Below, one piece after another: positions 7,070-12,364 of a stretch of 14,303 nucleotides of DNA; the first letter of the stretch is position 1; each line of letters opens with the position of its first letter. Under the pieces are notes generated by a model that had not been told where the DNA came from, did no database searches, and saw only the letters and a list, made by a program, of their open reading frames with translations. This DNA comes from an uncultured beta proteobacterium (lineage in GTDB: Bacteria; Pseudomonadota; Gammaproteobacteria; Burkholderiales; Rhodocyclaceae): assembly GCA_903933395.1 (NCBI GenBank), contig CAIZKA010000421.1:1-14303 (forward strand). The letters are read 5' to 3'. A program made the position numbers and the translations under genes.

Positions 7070-7131
7070 GTTCGGACGGAGGGCTTGCACCGCCAGGCAC
7101 AAGCTCGGACGGAGGGCTTGCGCCGTCAGGA
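7049..7131. repeat. 33-bp tandem repeat, about 2.5 copies, upstream of the rpsB promoter
   Basis: Unit 1 is 7049-7081 and unit 2 is 7082-7114; they match at 30 of 33 bases. A third, partial unit at 7115-7131 matches unit 1 over 17 bases. Each unit starts GGCTTGC and the two full copies end TCGGACGGAG. The repeat stops 2 bp short of the -10 box, so each full unit brings a TTGTGC element on the minus strand but only the innermost is next to a -10. No spacers separate the copies, so this is not a CRISPR array. Confidence 0.9.
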
Positions 7132-7241
7132 ACGCGCCGTGCACGAGGCCAAAGGAATCCTGCAACACAAGTATGGGCTTCCATGCGCAAGAACCTCGCT
7201 TGTTTCGCCACCGCCGCCCGCGCCGCAAGAGCGCGTGCAGT

Positions 7242-7247
7242 TAAAAT
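7242..7247 (+). promoter_or_regulatory. candidate -10 element for map
   Basis: TAAAAT matches TATAAT at five of six bases and lies 27 bp before the map ATG, which would give a short leader of about 20 nt. No good -35 is seen 16-18 bp upstream (the sequence there is GC only). Between here and the tandem repeat (7132-7241) I see nothing else I can name. Confidence 0.35.
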
Positions 7248-7274
7248 GCGGACTCCCAATCCCGACCCGCATTC

Positions 7275-8084
7275 ATGGCCATTTCAATAAAGACCGCCGA
7301 CGAGATCGCCGAAATGCGCGTCGCCTGCCGGCTGGCGGGCGAAGTCCTCGACTACATCGAACCCTTCGTCAAGCCCGGCATCACCACGGCGGAACTGGAC
7401 AAACTCTGTCACGACTACATGGTGGAGGTGCAGGGTTGCATTCCCGCGCCGCTCAACTATGCGCCGCCTGGCTACGCCCCCTACCCCAAGTCGATCTGCG
7501 CCTCGGTCAACCACCAGGTCTGCCATGGCGTACCCAATGACCGCGCCCTCAAGAAGGGCGACATCGTCAATCTCGACATCACCACCATCAAGAGCGGCTG
7601 GCACGGCGACACCAGCCGCACCTTCTGTGTCGGCGACACCTCGATCATGGCCAAACGCCTCGTCTCCATGACGCACGAATGCATGTGGGTGGGTATCGCC
7701 CAGGTCAGGCCCGGCGTGAATCTCGGCGCAGTCGGCGCTGCGATCCAGAAGCACGCGGAGGGTGCCGGCTTCTCGGTGGTACGCGAATTCTGCGGCCACG
7801 GCATCGGCCGCAATTTTCACGAAGAGCCGCAGGTGCTGCACTATGGCAAGGCCGGCGACGGCCCGCTGCTGGTGCCGGGCATGGTGTTTACCATCGAACC
7901 GATGATCAACGCCGGCAAGGCGGCAATTTCGGAGCTTCCCGACGGCTGGACCATCGTCACCAAGGATCGCAGCCTTTCGGCGCAATGGGAACATACGATC
8001 TGCGTTACCCAAACCGGCGTCGAGGTGCTGACGCTTTCCGCCGGTGCGCCGCCCTGCCCGCCCCATATCAGGATCACTCCCTGA
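7275..8084 (+). CDS. map: methionine aminopeptidase, type I
   Basis: Map removes the initiator methionine from nascent proteins in the cytosol. The 269-residue protein (E. coli 264) has the pita-bread fold motifs. The five metal ligands are all present: D101 (NLDITT), D112 (HGDTSRTF), H175 (GHGIGRNFHEEP), E208 (TIEPMI) and E239 (WEHT). The substrate-contacting His is H84 (VCHGVP). The start is the only ATG fitting the family N-terminus (ISIKTADEIAEMR), but no clear Shine-Dalgarno sequence precedes it. Transcription diverges from the rpsB operon across a 353-bp gap. glnD follows on the same strand. Map next to rpsB and glnD is a familiar proteobacterial order. Confidence 0.98.
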   Translation: MAISIKTADEIAEMRVACRLAGEVLDYIEPFVKPGITTAELDKLCHDYMVEVQGCIPAPLNYAPPGYAPYPKSICASVNHQVCHGVPNDRALKKGDIVNLDITTIKSGWHGDTSRTFCVGDTSIMAKRLVSMTHECMWVGIAQVRPGVNLGAVGAAIQKHAEGAGFSVVREFCGHGIGRNFHEEPQVLHYGKAGDGPLLVPGMVFTIEPMINAGKAAISELPDGWTIVTKDRSLSAQWEHTICVTQTGVEVLTLSAGAPPCPPHIRITP

Positions 8085-8090
8085 ACATGT

Positions 8091-8242
8091 GCGCCCCCCG
8101 CCGGGCCGCCCCAAGGGGGGCGCAGCCACCATATGGAGCCGCGCAGCGGCGAACCGCCGTCACCCCCTGCCTCGGGGCGAGGCAGGGTTTCGCGGAGCAT
8201 GCTCCGCGCTGCCGCAGCCGGCTGGCTGTGCAAAGCCAGCCG
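8091..8242. repeat. cluster of five palindromes (REP/BIME-like) between map and glnD
   Basis: Five dyads lie in a row. (1) 8091-8099 with 8115-8123: GCGCCCCCC and GGGGGGCGC, 15-nt loop. (2) 8138-8142 with 8146-8150: GCCGC and GCGGC, 3-nt loop. (3) 8165-8173 with 8179-8187: CCCTGCCTC and GAGGCAGGG, 5-nt loop. (4) 8191-8208: CGCGGAGCATGCTCCGCG, a perfect 18-bp palindrome. (5) 8219-8227 with 8234-8242: CGGCTGGCT and AGCCAGCCG, 6-nt loop. Four of the five have exactly 9-bp perfect arms. The composition resembles dispersed extragenic repeats of betaproteobacteria; a genome-wide count was not possible. They are transcribed between map and glnD and could stabilise mRNA or attenuate transcription. 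Confidence 0.85.
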
Positions 8243-8254
8243 TGGGGCGGGGCT

Positions 8255-8264
8255 GGGGGGAAGG
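8255..8264 (+). promoter_or_regulatory. ribosome binding site deciding the GTG start of glnD
   Basis: GGGGGGAAGG ends 7 nt before the GTG at 8272. No other start in this frame before the nucleotidyltransferase domain has such a site, and further upstream the frame only translates the palindrome cluster. Confidence 0.75.
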
Positions 8265-8271
8265 TCGTTCA

Positions 8272-10845
8272 GTGAGTGACTTGCGCGAATCGGCCGCCTT
8301 GGCACGGCAGTGCCTGACCACGGGGCAGCAGGACCTGGCGGCCGCCTGGCGCGAAAGCAGGGACAGCCCGGCCCTGCTCAAGGGCCGGGCCGCACTGGTC
8401 GATGGCGTGCTGCAGGATATCTGGAGGGCGCTGGACATGCCCGCCGAATGCGCCCTGGCGGCGGTGGGCGGCTACGGTCACGGCGAACTCTACCCATGTT
8501 CCGACGTCGACTTGCTCATCCTGGTACCGGACGACCAGCACGCCGCCTGCACCCCGGAGACGGCCGCCCGCCTGGAACAACTGATAGGCCTGCTGTGGGA
8601 CATCGGCCTCGACATCGGCCACAGCGTGCGCAGCGTCAACCAGTGCCTCGACGAAGCCGCGCGCGACATCACCGTGCAGACCTCGCTGCTCGAGGCACGC
8701 TACCTGGCCGGTTCGCGGAAGCTCCATGATGATTTCGAGCAGAGTTACAACGCCGCTATGGAACCGGCGCTGTTCTTCAAGGCCAAGCAACTGGAGCAGG
8801 CCGAGCGCTACGCCAAGTTCAACGATACGCCCTACAGCCTGGAACCGAACTGCAAGGAAAGTCCCGGCGGCCGCCGCGACCTGCAGGTGATCCACTGGGT
8901 GACGCGGGCCGCAGGCATCGGCGACGACTGGAAGTCGCTGGAAAGGACCGGCCTGATCACCGCAGCCGAGGTGCGCCAGTTCGAACGCGCCGACCGCCTG
9001 CTGTCCGACCTGCGCGTGGAACTGCACCTGCTGGTAAATCGACGCGAAGACAGGCTGCTGTTCGATCATCAGGAAAACCTGGCAGCGGCCATGGGCATCG
9101 GGCCGACCGAATCCAAACGCGCGTCCGAAGTGCTGATGCAGCGTTACTACCAGAACGCCAAGCTGGTGACGCAGCTCAATTCGCTGGTGATGCAGGTGCT
9201 GGCCGACCGCCTGCTGTCCGTGCGGCCGGGTCCGCCGATCGTCATCGATGCGAATTTCCAGATGGTGCGCGACATGCTCGACGTGCGCGACGACGCGGTT
9301 TTCCGCAACCATCCGCGAGCCATGCTCGAATGCTTCCTGCTGCAGATGCAGCGTTCCGAGATAAAGGGCATGACGCCGCGCACCCTGCGCGCCCTTTGGC
9401 GCGCCCAGAGCGGCATCGATGCGGCGTTCCGCCGCGACCCCGAAAACCGCGCGCTGTTCCTCAAGCTGTTCCAGCAAAAGCACCTGATCCACCCGATGCG
9501 GCGCATGAACCAGTTCGACATTCTCGGCCGCTATCTGCCGGCATTCGGCCAGATCGTCGGCCAGATGCAGCATGACCTGTTCCACGTCTATACCGTCGAC
9601 CAGCACATCCTGCAGGTGATGAGCAACCTGCGGCGCTTCGCCATGCCGGAATTCGCGCACGAGTACCCGTTCTGCTCGCGCCTGATGACCGGCTTCGACA
9701 AACGCTGGCTGCTGTACATCGCCGCGCTGTTCCACGACATCGCCAAGGGCCGCGGCGGCGACCACTCCCAGCTCGGCAAGAACGATGCCGCGCGCTTCTG
9801 TCGCGACCACGGCGTCGCCGGCGAGGACGCCGAACTGGTGGTGTTTCTCGTCGAGAAGCATCTGACCATGTCGCAAGTGGCGCAAAAGCAGGACCTGGCC
9901 GATCCGGAGGTGGTGCTCGCCTTTGCCGCCGGCATGGGCAACCTCCGCCGCCTCACGGCGCTCTACCTGCTGACTGTCGCCGACATTCGCGGCACCAGCC
10001 CGAAGGTGTGGAACGCCTGGAAGGGCAAGCTGCTGGAAGACCTGTTCCGCATGTCGGCGAGCGTCCTCAAGGGCACCGCCCCGCTTCAGCTCTCCGGCGT
10101 CGCCGAACGGCAGGAGGAGGCCCGCCACATCCTGCGCTACCACGGCCTGCGTCCCGAGGTTGAACGCGAGCTGTGGGACCAGCTTGATATCGGTTACTTC
10201 ATCCGCCACAGCGCCGAAGAAATCGCCTGGCATACACGCACCCTTTATCACCGGCCGGCCGGTACCGAACCTGTGGTGCGCGCCCGCCTCAACCCGATCG
10301 GTGACGGCTTGCAGGTGATGATCTACGTGCCGGACCAGCGCCTGCTGTTTGCCCGCCTCTGCGGCTTTTTCGCGCGCCTCGGCTACAGCATCGTCGATGC
10401 CAAGATCCATACCACGCGCCACGGCTATGCGCTCGACAGCTTTGTCGTATTCGCCTTCGACGCAACCCAGCCCTATCGCGACATGATCGCCCTGATAGAA
10501 CACTCGATAATCGAACAGTTGCAGAAGCAGCCGCCGCTGCCGCCCAATCTTGGCGGGCGCCTGTCGCGATTGGCGCGCCACTTCCCGGTGACGCCGGAAG
10601 TGGAAATACGCGCCGACGAACGCGGCAGCCAGTACGTGATGTCATTGACTGCCGCCGACCGTCCGGGGCTCCTGTATGCCATCGCCCGCGTCCTCGGCGA
10701 ACACGGCGTCGTCCTGCATACGGCGAAGATTGCCACCCTCGGTGAACGCGTCGAAGACGTCTTCCTGATCAGCGGCAAGGAACTGGCGCATACCGCGCCC
10801 CTGGTCAAACTGGAGCAGGACCTGCTCGCGGCGCTTCAGGTCTGA
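8272..10845 (+). CDS. glnD: [protein-PII] uridylyltransferase / uridylyl-removing enzyme
   Basis: GlnD senses glutamine. When glutamine is low it uridylylates PII (GlnB/GlnK); when it is high it removes UMP, thereby steering glutamine synthetase and NtrB/NtrC. From the GTG at 8272 the protein has 857 residues (E. coli 890). Domains in order: nucleotidyltransferase with GGYGHGEL (66-73) and the metal-binding D78-x-D80; a helical linker with SPGGRRDLQ (198-205); an HD hydrolase domain with H438, H445, the H488-D489 pair in ALFHDIAKGRGGDHS and H498; and two ACT domains at about 681-750 and 787-857 for glutamine binding. All key residues are present. The frame is open back to 8044, overlapping map, but that extension is repeat sequence. 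Its targets glnB and glnK are not in the window. Confidence 0.97.
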   Translation: MSDLRESAALARQCLTTGQQDLAAAWRESRDSPALLKGRAALVDGVLQDIWRALDMPAECALAAVGGYGHGELYPCSDVDLLILVPDDQHAACTPETAARLEQLIGLLWDIGLDIGHSVRSVNQCLDEAARDITVQTSLLEARYLAGSRKLHDDFEQSYNAAMEPALFFKAKQLEQAERYAKFNDTPYSLEPNCKESPGGRRDLQVIHWVTRAAGIGDDWKSLERTGLITAAEVRQFERADRLLSDLRVELHLLVNRREDRLLFDHQENLAAAMGIGPTESKRASEVLMQRYYQNAKLVTQLNSLVMQVLADRLLSVRPGPPIVIDANFQMVRDMLDVRDDAVFRNHPRAMLECFLLQMQRSEIKGMTPRTLRALWRAQSGIDAAFRRDPENRALFLKLFQQKHLIHPMRRMNQFDILGRYLPAFGQIVGQMQHDLFHVYTVDQHILQVMSNLRRFAMPEFAHEYPFCSRLMTGFDKRWLLYIAALFHDIAKGRGGDHSQLGKNDAARFCRDHGVAGEDAELVVFLVEKHLTMSQVAQKQDLADPEVVLAFAAGMGNLRRLTALYLLTVADIRGTSPKVWNAWKGKLLEDLFRMSASVLKGTAPLQLSGVAERQEEARHILRYHGLRPEVERELWDQLDIGYFIRHSAEEIAWHTRTLYHRPAGTEPVVRARLNPIGDGLQVMIYVPDQRLLFARLCGFFARLGYSIVDAKIHTTRHGYALDSFVVFAFDATQPYRDMIALIEHSIIEQLQKQPPLPPNLGGRLSRLARHFPVTPEVEIRADERGSQYVMSLTAADRPGLLYAIARVLGEHGVVLHTAKIATLGERVEDVFLISGKELAHTAPLVKLEQDLLAALQV

Positions 10846-10871
10846 CGCGGAGTCGGACCGCGGCAGGCACC

Positions 10872-10894
10872 GGCGCCAGTCAGGCGCCTGTTTT
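10872..10894 (+). terminator. candidate intrinsic terminator after glnD
   Basis: GGCGCC (10872-10877) and GGCGCC (10883-10888) form a 6-bp stem with a 5-nt loop, followed by TGTTTT. It starts 26 nt after the glnD stop and overlaps the 3' end of the convergent small gene. The T-run is short, so the call is tentative. Confidence 0.45.
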
Positions 10895-11155
10895 CCTGGG
10901 CAACTGATACTTCAGGCATTCGCCGAGGCCTGCCACGCTCAGGGCGGCGTCATCGCGCGGACTCAGCCTGACGGCCAGTTCATCGCCATTCACGCAGGTT
11001 TCCATATCGGCAATCTTCATGCACTCGCCCGAGGCACAATTCGCCGCGCCCTGCCGGCAACGGCCGATGGCATCGATCACCGCCTCCGCCTCCCCACCCA
11101 ACTGCCGGAAGCTGATGACGACGTCCATCCCCTGCTTCTCGATGTGATATTTCAT
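10880..11155 (-). CDS. small five-cysteine protein of unknown function
   Basis: I do not recognise a named family. The frame encodes 91 residues from an ATG with a strong ribosome binding site (GGGGGAG, 5 nt spacing), which supports real translation. The protein is soluble-looking, with no signal peptide or membrane segment. It has five cysteines, at 33, 40, 45, 54 and 80; the first four follow C-x6-C-x4-C-x8-C. That spacing could serve metal binding or disulfides, but it matches no zinc or iron-sulfur motif I can name. It starts MKYHIEKQGMDVVISF, a beta-strand-like opening. It stands alone, converging on glnD with 34 bp between stops. A TAAAAT element on the minus strand at 11180-11175, about 20 bp before the start, could be a -10 box. 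Confidence 0.75.
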   Translation of the reverse strand: MKYHIEKQGMDVVISFRQLGGEAEAVIDAIGRCRQGAANCASGECMKIADMETCVNGDELAVRLSPRDDAALSVAGLGECLKYQLPRKTGA

Positions 11156-11226
11156 CGCATCTCCCCCTCGTTTTTTTCGTATTTTAAACCTGCAGCAACG
11201 GGGCCGGTAAAACCATCCTTCGCAAC

Positions 11227-11252
11227 GCGCCGACAGCGCGCATAGTCGGCGC
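11227..11252. repeat. 8-bp inverted repeat in an intergenic gap
   Basis: GCGCCGAC (11227-11234) and GTCGGCGC (11245-11252) are perfect complements around a 10-nt loop. No T-run follows on either strand. It sits between the small cysteine gene and the DHH gene; operator or processing roles are possible but not supported by anything else. Confidence 0.4.
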
Positions 11253-11300
11253 CGGCGAGACGGTGCTGTTGTGGTCGCCGCAACTTGAGCCGGCGCGCAA

Positions 11301-11325
11301 GGGAAACGGCCCGGGAAAGCGGGCC
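11301..11325 (-). terminator. weak candidate terminator after the DHH gene
   Basis: On the minus strand GGCCCG and CGGGCC (11325-11320 and 11313-11308) form a 6-bp stem with a 6-nt loop, then GTTTCCC. Only three T residues follow, so it may instead be a rho-dependent or processing hairpin. It lies about 24 nt after the gene's stop. Confidence 0.35.
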
Positions 11326-11348
11326 TCTGTCGCGTGCGGAAGGAACGC

Positions 11349-12281
11349 TCAGCCGTCGTCGTTGATGTTGGTGATCAACTCCTGCAAGACGGTATCCGCC
11401 TTGTCGTTGGCAATCTGGCAGGTACCGGCATTCTCGTGGCCGCCACCGCCATAGAACAACATCAGTTCGCCGATGTTGGTGTTAGACGTGCGATTGACGA
11501 TCGACTTGCCGCAGGCGAATACCGTGTTCTGCTTCTGCACGCCCCACAGGGCATGGATCGAGATATTCACGTCGGGGAACAGCGCGTAAATCATGAAACG
11601 ATTGACGGCGAAGATGATGGGCTCGCGGCGAAGGTCTAGCACGGCGAGGTTCTTGTATATCTTGGTGCAGCGCCTGATCTGTTCCTTGGCCTTGTCGACA
11701 TGATCGAAATACAGATCGACGCGTTCCTTGACGTCCGGCAGGGCCAGGATGTCGTCGATGCCGTGATGCCGGCAATAGGCGATCAGATCCATCATCAGCT
11801 GGTAGTTGCTGACGCGAAACTCGCGGAAGCGGCCCAGCCCCGTGCGCGAATCCATGATGTAGTTGAGCAGCACCCAGTCCTTCGGATCGAGGATTTCCTG
11901 CCGGGTGAAATTCGCCGAGTCGCTCTTGTCCACGGCAATGATCATTTCGGTGAAAGGCGCCGGAAAACGGCTCTTGCCGCCGAAGTGTTCATACACCACG
12001 CGCGCGGCAGACGGCGCGTCGGCATAGATGATGTGGTTGGGACGCTCCCCGGGATTGCGGAAGGTTTCCGAGAGGTGATGGTCGAACGCCAGATGCACGC
12101 CCGGCACGAACGGCAGATTGGTGGTGATGTCGCGTTCCGAAATTTCGACCTTGCCGTCCTGCATGTCCTTGGGATGGACGAACTTGATTTCGTCGATCAT
12201 GTTGAGCTCGTTGAGCAGAACCGCGCAGACGAGGCCGTCGAAATCGCTGCGTGTCACGAGGCGATACTTGTTGTCGGACAT
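11349..12281 (-). CDS. DHH/DHHA1-family phosphoesterase, often annotated as exopolyphosphatase-like
   Basis: The 310-residue protein begins at the ATG at 12281, which has a strong ribosome binding site (GGAGG, 7 nt away); a TTG at 12299 is open but less likely. DHH-superfamily motifs: SDFDG (12-16) with two metal-binding aspartates, FDHHLSE (66-72) with the name-giving DHH at 67-69, VDKSDS (117-122) with a further aspartate, and the DHHA1 motif GGGGHENAG (278-286). Members hydrolyse phosphodiesters or phosphoanhydrides (RecJ, NrnA oligoribonuclease, c-di-AMP phosphodiesterase, PPX1-like enzymes). The length and lack of extra domains resemble NrnA/PPX1-like stand-alone forms. The exact substrate cannot be told from sequence. 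The gene lies 83 bp after the helicase gene and may have its own promoter. Confidence 0.9.
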   Translation of the reverse strand: MSDNKYRLVTRSDFDGLVCAVLLNELNMIDEIKFVHPKDMQDGKVEISERDITTNLPFVPGVHLAFDHHLSETFRNPGERPNHIIYADAPSAARVVYEHFGGKSRFPAPFTEMIIAVDKSDSANFTRQEILDPKDWVLLNYIMDSRTGLGRFREFRVSNYQLMMDLIAYCRHHGIDDILALPDVKERVDLYFDHVDKAKEQIRRCTKIYKNLAVLDLRREPIIFAVNRFMIYALFPDVNISIHALWGVQKQNTVFACGKSIVNRTSNTNIGELMLFYGGGGHENAGTCQIANDKADTVLQELITNINDDG

Positions 12282-12310
12282 GTCTCTCCCTCCAGGCAAA
12301 GTTTCAACGC

Positions 12311-12339
12311 AGGCTAGCGCCGGCTGGTATTGACGTCAA
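12311..12339 (-). promoter_or_regulatory. candidate promoter of the DHH gene
   Basis: On the minus strand TTGACG (12339-12334, five of six matches to TTGACA) is followed after 17 nt by TAGCCT (12316-12311, three of six matches to TATAAT). Transcription would begin about 23 nt before the ATG. The -10 is weak, so this needs an activator or is fortuitous. Confidence 0.35.
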
Positions 12340-12364
12340 GCGAAGCCACCCGAGCCTGAACAAA

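Noticed and set aside
7049..7131. CRISPR-like repeats
   Set aside because: The copies are contiguous with no spacers, number only about 2.5, and there are no cas genes nearby.
6926..7228. 100-codon minus-strand frame with an 11-residue repeat upstream of rpsB
   Set aside because: The repeated peptide is just the 33-bp DNA repeat translated, and most of it lies upstream of the inferred transcription start. Only the 32-codon part after 7024 was kept, as a low-confidence candidate.
8269..10581. 770-codon open frame on the minus strand, antisense to glnD
   Set aside because: It shadows a clear glnD. GC-rich codon use on the plus strand suppresses stops in this frame. The protein is His/Gln/Ala-rich with no known motif.
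12331..12338. TGACGTCA palindrome as an operator
   Set aside because: Eight-base palindromes are common by chance, and no second site or regulator gene supports it.
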